Source of the DNA: Listronotus oregonensis
Taxonomy: Eukaryota; Arthropoda; Insecta; Coleoptera; Curculionidae
Reading direction: 5' to 3'
Assembly: GCA_019359885.1 (NCBI GenBank)
Contig: JAHBCN010000168.1
Coordinates: 62,001 to 126,000 of the forward strand
Length of the DNA: 64,000 bases
Shown here: positions 33,801 to 43,830 of the stretch, piece by piece
Layout of the letters: each line of letters opens with the position of its first letter
Numbering within the stretch: position 1 is the stretch's first letter
Notes under the pieces: model-generated
What the model was told of the DNA's origin: nothing
The model's database searches: none
Seen by the model: only the letters and a program-made list of their open reading frames with translations
Position numbers and translations under genes: made by a program

Positions 33801-35429
33801 TACCAATTACTCTTCTAAATAATGATTATGAATTACTAGCATGTTTGTTAAAAGTAATTCAATTATCAATTAAAACTAAAAGTAATTGAACATTTTAGCA
33901 ATTACTCTATTTAAATTACCACATATATTAAACACGATACACTAAACAAATAAAATATTTATACTAATATGCATATGCATCATACGCGCACGTCACACTA
34001 TTCTAAGTGCTATCTCAGCAAGTTCAACATTAAATGACTCTAAAATAAAAATTTCTTTTTATCCTATCCCAAACATCAACAAATTTTTTCACAAAAGAAA
34101 GTATTAAAATGGTGGCAGTAAGCATTAATCGAAAATACTGAATGGGAGCGAAGGCGGCGTTCGCCGAATTCAAAGCGGCCCGCCGTGTTTCAAGATGCTC
34201 TTTCTGGCTGGCCAAAATTTCCGGCAGTTTATTGCATAAAGAAAGGTAATTGAATTTTTTGTGGTAATTCAATTTTTATTAGGTAATTGAATTAATTTCT
34301 AAGTAATCGAATTACTATTTAAGTAATTGAATTACTTGGAATTCGTGAATATCAATTACCAATTACGATTACATTATCCTATTAATTGATAAACCAAAAC
34401 ATACAATTACCTTTTCCGGAAAGTAATTTAATTTAAGTAATCCCTTTACTGAGAAGTAATTGAATATGATTTTTTTAATTATTTTAATTCAATTACCGAC
34501 AGCTTTGATATAAATATATTTATTACTTAATCAATTTTCAGTAATTACCGTAATGTCTACATTAATTATGTCACCATCTTCTAATGGCCGATCATCAGGT
34601 ATACCATGGCAAGCAACATTATTCACTGATGTACAAACAGATTTTGGATAACCCTTATAATTTAATGGGGATGGATATGCTCCGGATTTAATACTTTCAT
34701 TATGTACCAATGTATCAATGTCATCTGTTGTTTGGCCTATCTAAAAAAAATAATATCTTGTTTTGGCCTCACCCAATATTTACTGTCTCTAAACACAAAT
34801 ATGAGACTTGAAAAAGAAAAATTGTGGTACCTGTGATGAAGCATTCTTCAGATCACATATATAGGAACTTTTGGTTCAACTTTATGGATATTATAAGCCC
34901 TAGAAATATTGTGTGCTAATTTCAGCACTTTCTATATATATTTAATGAAAGCCATAACATTCTTTCGGGTGTCAGAAATAAATCAAAAATATACTTTAAT
35001 TGGTTAATTAATTTTTTTTTTATAAAATTTTACCAAAAGTCTAAAGTTAGTTACCGAGTTAGTTACCTAATATACGATTAACCTTACTTTTAAATTTTTT
35101 CCAACTGTGTTTAAAATATTAGCTGCCAGTTTACAGGAATTTCTCATTCCTTGGATTTGTTGAGTGGTCTTTACTTCTGGATGTCTTATGACTTCAGAAG
35201 GCTCTCCTGTTTGGTAATAACTAGGTTTTGGAATATACTCTGGTACTGATTTCCTGGCAGATATTTTTCTTGGCTGTATAATAGCATATTTACCAAAATT
35301 GGGCTGACTAAAACACAAAGTTTTATTATTTTTTTAATAAGCGAGGATACAAACTGAAATTATAAAATTATTAAAAACTTACCTTTTTTTGGAGAAAAAT
35401 AAGGTCCGAATTAGTTGATTAAATTTCAT
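30661..35429 (-). CDS. Metap1d: Methionine aminopeptidase 1D, mitochondrial, complete
   Basis: Removes the initiator methionine from nascent mitochondrial proteins; a di-metal hydrolase of the type I MetAP family (M24). Five exons on the minus strand, 35429-35383, 35307-35088, 34740-34549, 31274-31013 and 30857-30661, join in phase to give 305 codons plus stop, as expected for this family. The N-terminus (MKFNQLIRTLFFSKK) is basic and hydrophobic, fitting a mitochondrial presequence. All five metal ligands are seen: D in INVDIT, D in GYHGDCSKTF, H in GHGIGHYFHGPPEI, E in FTIEP and E in QCEHTVLIT; the substrate-side His lies in CHGIPDDRPL. The large third intron (31275-34548) hosts a retrotransposon fragment, a hairpin array and a hAT-like element. 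The enzyme appears intact. Confidence 0.95.
31013..31274 (-). CDS. Metap1d: Metap1d exon 4
   Basis: Encodes VYFNGYHGDCSKTFLVGNVD with the second Asp ligand, and GHGIGHYFHGPPEIFH with the His ligand. Confidence 0.95.
31500..32260 (+). mobile_element. Non-LTR retrotransposon fragment: RNase H motif and C-terminus
   Basis: On the plus strand, frames broken by indels encode an RNase H-like EGNEKADE motif near 31660-31690, then RTANRAQ..LRGPL, QKIGSYNGDP, a Cys/His-rich CRMCDEG...AYHIL-ECEALNHRRQALFG block and a tail to GLYRLIEGTRLLGVLVRLG near 32175. The EGNExAD motif is typical of RNase H domains in several non-LTR clades; I cannot tell which. It lies antisense to Metap1d inside its third intron. 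Scraps of the same family lie at 2945-3400 and 21026-21250. Confidence 0.75.
32260..32350 (+). mobile_element. Scrap of a Tc1/mariner-type transposase
   Basis: RNILEEQGVT and ILQKRNLKPYKIKL resemble the IL..n.LkPYKv.LVQ motif of insect transposases related to the one at 50197-52698. Too short to bound. Confidence 0.35.
32405..32865. repeat. Three-copy tandem array of a 149-bp hairpin-forming unit
   Basis: Units start with AATGAAGATATTGTGAAAGG at 32405, 32554 and 32703, and a fourth start at 32851 breaks off at once. Units are nearly identical; the third lacks one base and has one substitution. Within each unit, GTTTCAATGG, GGGCTGTTAGGCCGGCGTCG and TCTGGCTGACTTA are mirrored by TAAGTCAACCAGA, CGACGCCGGCCTAACAGCCC and CCATTGAAAC, giving an approximately 108-bp foldback. 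The GC-rich arms contrast with the AT-rich intron. It lies in Metap1d intron 3. Confidence 0.9.
32870..33757. other. Metap1d: Metap1d intron, AT-rich, weakly repeat-like
   Basis: No exon. TACAGGGTTACAC near 33380 and AACACCCTATACA near 33740 may be ends of a decayed TA-flanked element, as similar phrases occur in the TIRs at 50197-52698, but the arms do not align well. Confidence 0.3.
33758..34507. mobile_element. hAT-like element, 750 bp, GTAATTGAATTAC arrays
   Basis: The ends CAGAGCTGTCG and CGACAGCTTTG form the TIR; the flanks ACATAAAT (33750-33757) and ATATAAAT (34508-34515) match in 7 of 8. Both ends carry many copies of AAGTAATTGAATTAC and CAATTACCAATTAC. The unique core (about 34000-34240) contains an 80-codon minus-strand frame that I do not recognise. 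It stops 41 bp from the donor of Metap1d exon 3. Confidence 0.8.
34549..34740 (-). CDS. Metap1d: Metap1d exon 3
   Basis: Encodes IGQTTDDIDTLVH, AYPSPLNYKGYPKSVCTSVN, NVACHGIPDDRPL and DGDIINVDIT with the first metal-binding Asp. A hAT-like element begins 41 bp beyond its donor. Confidence 0.95.
35088..35307 (-). CDS. Metap1d: Metap1d exon 2
   Basis: Encodes QPNFGKYAIIQPRKISARKS, VPEYIPKPSYY and the helix QQIQGMRNSCKLAANILNTV. This is the N-terminal extension and first helix typical of MetAP1D. Confidence 0.9.
35383..35429 (-). CDS. Metap1d: Metap1d exon 1, presequence
   Basis: ATG at 35429-35427, then 15 codons and two bases before the donor AAAAG|GTAAG. Chosen as start because the next exon continues in phase and no upstream in-frame exon is seen. 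Confidence 0.8.
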
Positions 35430-35519
35430 TATGGTGAAAAGAAATAACAGACATTTATATTTGTTGTCTTACAGTTTACTGTATACAATTTACAATACTT
35501 TTTGTACGAATAAAAATAA

Positions 35520-35660
35520 AACGAAAATTTATTAGAAACGGCTAAAACCGGGATTATTTGTGCGTTGACGTGCAATCGCGGACGTTCATGTTCATGACTT
35601 CTCAACTTTTCGCGGCTTTCCGGCCCCGGTGGACGACCAGCCGTAATTAAAATCAGCCTA
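35520..35660 (-). promoter_or_regulatory. Metap1d: Candidate Metap1d promoter region
   Basis: A short GC-rich, CpG-containing patch (ATCGCGGACG, TTTTCGCGGC, CCGGCCCCGG) lies about 100-230 bp upstream of the Metap1d ATG in AT-rich surroundings. This is position-based inference only; no core promoter element was identified. Confidence 0.25.
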
Positions 35661-35749
35661 AAAATACTACAAAATACCTTTTTTTGTTGTTTTACGTTTT
35701 TTAAAAGTTACGTGGGTATTTTTATTTTTCAGCAACTTTTTTCCTAATT

Positions 35750-36260
35750 AACTTGCTTGCAAATTGGGGGCTCTTATACCTCCGGATGGCTTTGCTCAGG
35801 CATTTGCCAGCTCGCCCTCGCGCCTCCAAAGCTTAGCAAAAGGCGGAGCAACCCTTCCGCATTAATTACGCTCCTGTTAAATCGTGTTAATAGAGGGGCT
35901 AGACATATTTCTTAGGAACTCCGATGTAGTCCGGTTCGAAACCGTATAGAAGCCCCCGACTATTTCAATTGGGAGCTATTCAAATGCACACAAAATCCAG
36001 ATATAACCGGTTTCTTTTAGTTGCTCTTCTTGTCCTCACGAGCCTGTGCTTTGTACCGCCATATGGTCAACATTACCACGTGTGATCCTAAAAAGAAGGG
36101 TTATAGGAATCACTCCACACTTCGAAATACACTTTTACCACACTCTGAATGCTAGGGGAGTTTTTCCTTGATCCCCGACGGGAAATACAGCGGATACGTT
36201 ATAAGGCTAATCGTCCACTGGGACATGAAAATCCTGTGAACTGCGAAAAAGGCAAATTTA
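35750..36260. other. GC-richer intergenic block, unassigned
   Basis: Between the divergent Metap1d and dUTPase genes. It contains GGTTCGAAACC at about 35932, which fits the Pol III B-box consensus, but no A box or tRNA fold was found. It may be a transposon relic. Confidence 0.3.
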
Positions 36261-36299
36261 GCAAATGCTATTAGCACGAAAACATGCAAACGATCATCA

Positions 36300-36780
36300 G
36301 TTCTGTTTGTGAACATGAATTTTGGGGGAAAAAAAAATTTTTGAAAAAAACTTTTAAAAACCTATAAGATTTTTTGGGGTTAAAAAGGGGACCCCTATTT
36401 TGGGGGAAAGGTAGCGGGGGAAAAGGTTCCCTTTAAATTTTTTTTTAAAAATTCTTTTGAAATTTTTTTTTCAAATATTAAAACCCGGTGGGAAAATTTT
36501 AAAAAAATTAACCCCCCAATTAATATTTTTTAAAGGATCAATTAATGCCCCCCCTTTTTTAGGCGGGGGGAAAAAAAACTCGATTCCTCCCCATTAAAAA
36601 TAACACGTTTTTAAATTTTAAAAACGGAAGTTGTCTTTGTAAACCTATTTTTAATTTTTTATAAGAATTAAAATAATTCCATAATTTTTTTAAAAATAGG
36701 TAAAAACCCCCCCCCTTAAAAATTTGGAAAATCAGGAAAGGAACTTTCGCAATTACCAATGTTTTTAAATAAAGCGCCAA
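36300..36780. other. Homopolymer-rich stretch, probably low-quality sequence
   Basis: Runs of 5-7 G or C (GGGGGAAA, GCGGGGG, CCCCCC, GGCGGGGGG) alternate with long A and T runs, a texture not seen in most of the window. It resembles uncorrected read sequence more than biology. Confidence 0.5.
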
Positions 36781-36934
36781 CAAGTCTGGTTTTTTAGTTA
36801 CTTACGATTTACTTCTGGGGTTTAATTAGTTGAATTTTCATTTAACTACGTTAACCGTTTACATTTTAATTACCATACGTTGATTAACTACTCAAACCTA
36901 TAAAAATACTTTTAAATAATTTACTACTTCCCTC

Positions 36935-37060
36935 AGCAAGTTCACATCAAACCCTCCGCTACACTAGCGCTATTTTAATTAATACTATTCTGGGGTCACT
37001 TTTTGAGCTAAACAGCCATAAGAGGTGGTGCTCCTTACCTCTACTTTCTATAGAAAGGCG
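36935..37060 (+). repeat. Family C copy 2, partial
   Basis: TTCACATCAAACCCTC(C/T)GCT, AGCGCT, GTCACTTTTTGAGCTAAACA, GCCATAAGAGGTGGT and CTCCTTACCTCTA match, with changes, the right half of 29988-30240. It lies just upstream of dUTPase. Confidence 0.6.
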
Positions 37061-37247
37061 CCAAACCCGTTTTTAAATTAGTTATATAATTTTACAAGTG
37101 TTGCCAAAAGTTTAAATGTAAACTACCAGAAAAATTATTTTCCTTGTCCATAACCAAACTATTTTAAAGAAAATTCTATTTTCGTATCTTGCTTTTAATT
37201 AGAATCATAAAAGAAATTTCAATGATTTTGAAAATGAAAAATTTAAA

Positions 37248-37662
37248 ATGGGGTCCTTAACAATTTTCCCTCGCTTTTTTATGCCATTTGTGTCAAATAT
37301 TCGCGCCAAATCATTTACTCGTAACGTATTCTCTTGTTCTCGTGTCCAGCTTTCTTCATTTTATAAAGGTATTTCGCCGAAGACACACGTTTTACAGCTA
37401 CTTAAATATTCCAAGATGCCTTCAGCCGATATTTCAAGTCTTGTCCTTAAATATACCAAAGTAAAACAAGACGCTTTTCCACCAACAAAGGGGTCAGTTA
37501 AAGCTGCCGGTTATGACTTAAAAAGTGCTGAAGATACTATTGTTCCTGCCCGAGGCAAAGCCCTAGTTGATACCGGACTCAAAATTGAATTGCCAGAAGG
37601 ATGCTACGGCAGGATTGCCCCAAGGTCCGGTTTGGCAGTGAAAAATTTTATTGATGTAGGAG
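37248..37662 (+). CDS. dut: dUTPase exon 1, with mitochondrial-type leader
   Basis: The first ATG at 37248 begins a 56-residue leader rich in Ser, Arg, Lys and Phe (PRFFMPFVSNIRAKSFTRNV), resembling a mitochondrial presequence. The ATG at 37416 (MPSADISSL) would give the compact nuclear form. Donor GGAG|GTAAGA. Confidence 0.9.
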
Positions 37663-40600
37663 GTAAGAGGTTACTTGTTTTTTTAAATATTTTTAACTAA
37701 ATGTTGGGTCAGTTGCTGTTCGTATCCATTAAGTAGTAGTAAGTAGTCCTTAAGGTACAGATATTTATAAGTTAAAACTTTTAACAGTTCAAAGTTGCTA
37801 TTGAAACTATTGAATGAAATAAAATGAGAATTTGATAAGAGATATAAGCATACGTTTGGGGCCCGACAGCCCTATTATGTTATCTTTTTGTTATAAAATA
37901 TTTATTTTGCAATTTAATTTTTTTTGCTAGTGTTCCTTCCTAGCTTTTGGGAGTACAGATGTTGATATTGTTAAAATTGTTAGTTCATTAGTGTTCATAT
38001 AGCTAGGCTCTAGGCCTGCCAGTTGAAATGTTTTTAAATGTGAGAAAGCTTGCTGGAATGCAGCCCTCTAATGAAAATGCTGCTGCATCTTTAGCAAGAA
38101 AAAAAATATGTACAGTTTGCAAAAACAGAAAATGTTAATCTTATTGTAAAAATGTAGCACTTGTATCTGTTTGCACATTGTACCTATGTCTGTCCTAATT
38201 GGGGACACTGGGGTAATAAGGTTAAAAATTTTGTGGGGTTTTATTTTGGTAAGATATTATTTAAAAAAAATGTGATACCAGGTTTTGAAGTTAATGTGAA
38301 TCCTTCCTTTGGAAGGAAGGACATATATGAATACATCATTTTAATTTAAAGAGAAAACGCAATTTTATTACCATATAAATGTTCATATAAACCCTACCGG
38401 GGTAATAAGAATTTTGTTAAGCTTTTATATCTCGTATTTATGCAGTCTGGCATAATAAGAACTTTGCCTCAAATGTTCTTATTACCTAAGAAAAAAGTTT
38501 TATCAGGAAAACGGTTTAAGAGATGGGTCACTTAATTGTTACTTGTTGCGGATTTCAATAGATTATATTTCACAATTTGTTAACAAAAATTAAGATACCA
38601 GAACTGTACCATTGTCATTTATATTAGAGTAAGTTATGTTTTAAAAAAATTAAAAAATTTTTTTCAAAATTAAACTAAAAAAAAAATTCTAGAGAAGTTT
38701 AAAATTTTGTATTTTATTATCAAGTCTTTAAACAAATTTTTTTTTTTCATGAGTCAGAGAACAGGTGAATTAGGGGAAAAAAAATTTTAATATGACATCA
38801 TTTATTAAAAAAAAGATAGAATATTTTGTACATTTTTAAGTAGGAGGGAAAAATAAACAAACAATAATTGATCCACATAAAAAACAAAATTTTTTAATTA
38901 TACCCCAAAATCTTGAAACCATACCTTAAACCCAATTTTTCTGGGTTTTTAAAAACATTTTAATATTTATACAAATTATTTTAAAAACACCTAAAATAGC
39001 CTTACACAAGTTTTCTTGAGTGAAAAATTCCAAAACCAGATAAGGAACGGTTCTTTTTATTCAAGTTCCTATTACCCCAGTATCTAGAAAATTTTAATAT
39101 ATGTATATTTTTATTTATAAAAATTATGTCCCTAATACATGCATTCATTATTTGCATTAAAAATTTATTTAAAACACTGATTTAAAAATATCCAAAGTTT
39201 TGTGATTATTTTTTGAGTAAAATTTAAAGGTCTCTAGGCCCACATGTGCAATGTTTTTTTTTGTGTTTCTGTCAATAAAGAACAAAAATTTTAGGGAAGG
39301 CTTTCAAGGAACATTATGCAATTTTTGTTAAAATTTTAAATAAGGATTTATTTTGGAAAAAATTTGTTAAAAAAAGATAGATTTAGTCCACTGTAAAAAT
39401 ATTTGTCTATTTAACAAAACACACTAAAAATGTTTGAACTGGTGAATGATGAAATAAAGATAGTTTCAGAGATATTAAGCACATATATGGTTAAAAAAGT
39501 GAAAAACTTCAGCCATAATTGGATAGGATCCCCTTAGTTGTAAAACTAATATTAGTTTTATTTTAAAGAAGAAAATTGTGTAAATTTGATTACCTTTAAG
39601 ACACAGTGTATATTACTAACCACAACTCAGTATTTATGAAGTAACCCGGCACTGGCCAGTTTTTAATTGTTTAGCATGTGTTCTTAATGTGCCATACTCT
39701 ATGCAGAGCGTAGGCGCCCTCTCGCCATATCTGTTTTATTGCACCAATTTACACAGTATGCAGGACCCCCGGCTTAACGTGCCTTCCGAAGCACAGGGAG
39801 AGGGTTTACTAGGCAGAATTACTACCACAGTGGTTTGCCATTGCCTTCTGTGAGGTTACGAGCTATGAAAAGTCCAATGGACAGTGGAATAAACCGGGTC
39901 AGGCTGAAAGGCTGGTACGTCCACCACACCACCCCGCCATTTTTAGATGTGTGGAAGAAGAAAATTTTGCTGCTTTAACATAATTAATAATTTATTTTTT
40001 TTTACTTTTTAACATTTTTATTTAAACATTTTAATATCAGGTCATCTTAATTTAAACAAACAAGAACAAACATCAGCGAACAAACGTTTTTTTTTCAGTT
40101 ACAGGAAAAACGATCAAACGTTTTTTTTTTTCTTGTTCATAATTTTTTGAGTAGAGTCAGGTAGGGACACACCAAAAAAAAACAAGAACAAACATCAGCC
40201 AAAAACTTTTTTCTTAGTGTAGAACAGTGAAAGAGGCGAACAAACGTTTGTTTGTTCTTGTTACACATGTTCGGTAGACGTCGGTACATAAAAGAGAATA
40301 TTTGTTTTTATGGTCATCCATAACTATTCCCAAATAGTCAACAATAGTAAAAAAAATATTTGGTTGCGCTATGTACAGAAAAAACGAACAATAAACAAAG
40401 AACACATACAAACGAAGTGAAAAAGAACGAATGTTTGTTTTTGTTTGTTTTTGGTGTGTACATACCCTAAAGAGAAAAACATTTTGTTTGTGGTCATCCA
40501 TAACTTTTCCCAAATAGTTGAACAAGAGTAAACAAATATTTGGTTGCGCTATGTAGACAAAAAAACAGAAAAAAAAAAAAGAACACATACAAACAAGGTG

Positions 40601-41815
40601 AACAAGAACAAATTTTTTTCTTGTTTGTTTTTTTGGTGTGTCATACTTTAATAACAAAAGAAAAAACTCAGTAACCTTGGTTATAAATGCAAATAAGCTA
40701 TGGAAGCACTTTTTCTTCATTACTTTCTGCATCATGATTTTTAAATGAAACAAAATATTTAGATAATAGATTGTGGTTTCATTTGCAGCTGGAGGGGAGA
40801 TGAAGACCAGAGGGGACTAAAGAGTTTGTTTAATCATTCAGATGCTATTTGAAGTCAAAAAAAGGGGGACCGGATTGCCCAGCTTATCTGCGAAAAATCT
40901 ACTACCCCGCATTAGAAGAAGTTCAGGTATAAAGCATAGTTTTTAGCTAATACCATGTAATTTCCATTTGTGTTGTCAACAAAAAAGTAATTTGGATTTA
41001 AAATTTAAAAAAATAAAAAAGTTTATCAATAGAATATTTCCAAATTTTATTGCAAAAATAATTCAATGTTTTGACATAAGAACCAGCCTGAAAGAAGTCC
41101 AATTTTTGATATCCTACATTTTACATAAAAATTTTTTCCCACATTAGTAAGGGCAAAATATCTGTTAAAACTTTAAAAAAAGGGATTTTAATTAAAAAGG
41201 AGGTTTTACCCTTTATGCTTTTTGTTAACCCCCTTTTTTTTTTGAAAATTTTGTGGAAATTTTTAGTTTTAGTATAAAAAACCCATTCTTTTTCATATTC
41301 CAGAATTCCATCAAAAATACTTTTTTGGAATTGTTTATAGGTAATAATACCTTTAAAAATCATGCATTAAACCTTATTTAATAATAAGTTTCTTTAATTA
41401 ACAATTATATTATAGGCAACTAAAATATACAAAACGAAACATTAAGTCTGTTTCTAACCTTATCACCAATAACACTTATTAAAGCAACTCTCTTTTTGTC
41501 TAAAATTGAAATAAATCCCAAAAAAACAAGATTAATTATGATTTTCGGTTTGAGGATAACACAGTCTATTATTAAAAAAAATATTTTTTTAAATTTAAGA
41601 AAATAGGTATAATTTCGTTTTAACATGTATAAATAATTCTGTCCCCGTCCAAAAGTTTTTAATTTTGAATAATTTAAAAAAAAAATATAAAAAAATCATT
41701 AAAAACCCGAGCTGTTCTTGAGGACTTTCAAGAAAAAGTTTTTATATATTTTTTCTTTTTTGAATTGACTGATACTGTTTGGGAGGGAGGTTTTGGATCG
41801 ACTGGTACCAACTAA
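37248..41815 (+). CDS. dut: dUTPase, exon 1 intact, exons 2 and 3 damaged in this sequence
   Basis: Hydrolyses dUTP to dUMP, keeping uracil out of DNA; a homotrimeric enzyme. Exons at 37248-37662, 40789-40926 and about 41761-41815. Motif I (AAGYDLKSA), the ALVDTGLKIELPEGCYGRIA strand and motif II (APRSGLA) are intact in exon 1. Motif III is distorted (DEDQRG where family members have IDxxYxG), motif IV (GDRIAQLICE) is perfect, and motif V survives as EGGFGSTGTN just before TAA. Exon 2 needs several frame changes over 138 nt and exon 3 has lost RG and an obvious acceptor AG. The sequence around is homopolymer-rich, so base errors are the likelier explanation; a decaying gene or pseudogene is the alternative. 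The intron of 3.1 kb holds several repeats. Confidence 0.8.
38207..39080. mobile_element. TIR element in the dUTPase intron
   Basis: ACTGGGGTAATAAGG near 38207 is mirrored by CCTATTACCCCAGT ending near 39081. GGGTAATAAGAA and TTCTTATTACC recur inside. AT-rich core, no coding capacity. Confidence 0.5.
39640..39960 (-). repeat. GC-richer dispersed-type repeat, possibly SINE-like
   Basis: A 300-bp GC-rich island read on the minus strand contains AAGGCAATGGCAAACCACTG and CTTCGGAAGGCACGTTAAGC, phrases of the kind seen in insect interspersed repeats. No Pol III boxes, tail or target duplication could be fixed. Confidence 0.35.
40040..40650. repeat. Tandem repeat, period about 182 bp, in the dUTPase intron
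   Basis: TGGTCATCCATAACTATTCC, CAAATAGT, ATATTTGGTTGCGCTATGTA and AACACATACAAACGA at about 40309-40420 recur near 40491-40600; partial units with AACAAGAACAAACATCAGC flank them. The units give a spurious 179-codon minus-strand frame. Confidence 0.7.
40789..40926 (+). pseudogene. dut: dUTPase exon 2, frame broken
   Basis: Acceptor CATTTGCAG and donor GTTCAG|GTATAA are intact. Blocks DEDQRG, LFNHSDA, FEVKK, GDRIAQLICEK and ALEEVQ are all present but lie in different frames, separated by small indels near A, G and T runs. Confidence 0.75.
41761..41815 (+). pseudogene. dut: dUTPase exon 3, terminal motif V remnant
   Basis: ELTDTVWEGGFGSTGTN then TAA. The GFGSTG motif and stop fit the family; the Arg-Gly before it is altered and no AG acceptor precedes it. 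Confidence 0.65.
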
Positions 41816-41819
41816 GATC

Positions 41820-42900
41820 TTTACCTTTATCCGATTTGGTCCTGTGTAGGACAAATTGCTTATCTTTAAGAGTATGGTTTAGTTACTTAGTTCGATTTTG
41901 TTTACGTTTTTGATGTTTTTAGAGCAGAAATTCATACTGCCATTGATGCAAGTTTATTTATGTGTTATGTAATCTCATTTTCTTTAGGATTACTAAAGTG
42001 AACGTAAAAACTCGTTTGTTTAGTTAATTGCTGATAAAAAATGTGATGTATAGTTTATAAAATAAATTACATGTATTTTAGATAAAAACCATTTTTTTTC
42101 CCATTTTGATATGCCTGGGTTGAAACCTTAGCTGTGTACAGAAGTAAAATTATCACTCAAATATGTTATTCATTTTTAATTAAAGGAAAGCAATATTTTT
42201 AAGGGTTATACTCTAGTTTTGATTTTCAGAATTTTGTAAAATGTCTAAAAATATTTGTAAGGACCTCTTCAAGCGCTAGACCCGTATTTTGAAACTTTAA
42301 ACGCGTTTATCTCGAATCTATGTTTTCAATGTTGGCGAGCATAATTTCTCCAAAACGACTGGACTGATCAGGTTTAAAATTTACACAATCTTTTAGATAC
42401 ATTTTAAATAAAAAAATAGTATAAAAAGTATGAAAACAATAAATTGTTTTAATAAATTTGACGTATTGATATTGTAAAAGTTGAAATTTATCATTTGAAC
42501 TATTAAAAAGTAGTTTTATGCTTTTTTGTCGATGGGCTATTTAGAAGAACAAAAAAATCTTATTATGCGTCTTTTTTATGGTAACAAAATGTGACGACAG
42601 TGAAAAGGAATATTACTTATTAATCCTTAACAAACGGGTAGATACTATTAAATACATAGTAAGAAAGTTTATTGAACGAAAAGCTTTAAAATGAAAAAAA
42701 AGGACTGAGAACATCAAAACAAGGTTTTGATATCCTCGTTTTTTCAGGATAATTACTATACTTTTTTTTATTGACTTACTAACTACTTTTAATAATTTTA
42801 GAAAATCCTGAATATTAATCCCGGATGCGGCATCTGAACTTAATAAAACAGATTAAAAAAATTTATTTAACCTTAAAAAATTTTAAATTTTATCCTTATA
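41820..42900. other. dUTPase 3' flank, nothing recognised
   Basis: AT-rich. AATAAA at about 42060 is a possible polyadenylation signal for dUTPase, 250 bp beyond the stop. No gene seen. Confidence 0.3.
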
Positions 42901-43830
42901 AATTTTATGTCCGTTCAGAACCTTCCTGAACAAAACATGCAGGACCGACCTAAGTATGCATTGGAAATTTCTAGGTTTATGCGCAGGATCCAAAGTTTTA
43001 AATAAAATTCTATTCACCGACAAGTCTTCCTTCACTTTAGCAGGAATGTTTAATCACAAAAATAAATTATGGGTCCAGAGAAAACCTCACCAAATTCAGC
43101 AACATAAGAATTCTTTAAAATTTTTATTTTTTATATTATATGAAATTTTTTTGTAATTTATAATAATTTAATAAAATATTTAAAATTTTATTATCATAAT
43201 ATATATATATATTTGAAATAAAAAAAGACTTTTGTTGTAGCGCATAAATACAGGTGTTTCATTTAAAAATTAAGGTATATTTTCTATTTTTTATTGCGAT
43301 ATTTTTTTACTGATAATTTTAAAAATAATATGAAAAGAATCCCACCTTTTTATATAAAAATTTTTCTTCTTCAAAAATAAAGGCCCCGAAGCCACGTAAA
43401 TATAATCAAAGACCCTGTAATGTTTGTCAATTCGAAAGAATGCTTTGCAAAAAAATCTTAAAAAAAACGGTTTTTCCAACAGGATAACCCAAGTATCGAT
43501 TTTTGGAAACACCATTTAAAATTATTGACGTTTACATAAAAGAAACATAGGGTTTTGGATTACATTGGCACCACGCCTATTATACCAAAAATAGTATGAG
43601 ATCCGGCCCCTTAATCTGTATCAGTTTTTTGGGAAAACCTAATTTTATTAATAATGCATAAGAGTAGAATAGATTCAACAGGGTTGTTAAAAATATAGCC
43701 GAAACTACTTTAAGTATGCTGGGGCATGACACCCTCTTTGTTTCTGCTTCAATATAGAAAATTGGCGATATAAATAACGTCAAACGTCTGACAAGTCACG
43801 GAACTTCCGTGGGTTCCGAGAACATTCTGC
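42900..43830 (+). pseudogene. Degraded Tc1/mariner-type transposase
   Basis: FTDKSSFTLAGMFNHKNKLW and VQRKPHQIQQH near 43010-43100 match the IL/FTDEa.FT..GifN.rN.hyWa.eNPH motif of insect transposases like that at 51480-51580. Further weak pieces (FQQDNPS near 43480; a C-terminal-like stretch near 43650-43750) are in other frames. No TIRs found. Sequence quality here is doubtful. Confidence 0.5.

Noticed and set aside
35925..35950. Possible tRNA gene around GGTTCGAAACC
   Set aside because: The B-box match stands alone; no acceptor stem, D arm or A box at the right distance, and the T-arm stem would contain a mismatch.
40214..40753. 179-codon minus-strand open frame with repeated peptide blocks
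   Set aside because: The peptide repetition simply reflects the 182-bp tandem repeat; no start context, exon partner or family similarity.
42956..43156. Host gene fragment FTDKSSFTLAGMFNHKN
   Set aside because: The pattern matches transposase motifs also seen at 51500-51580, so it is assigned to a dead transposon.
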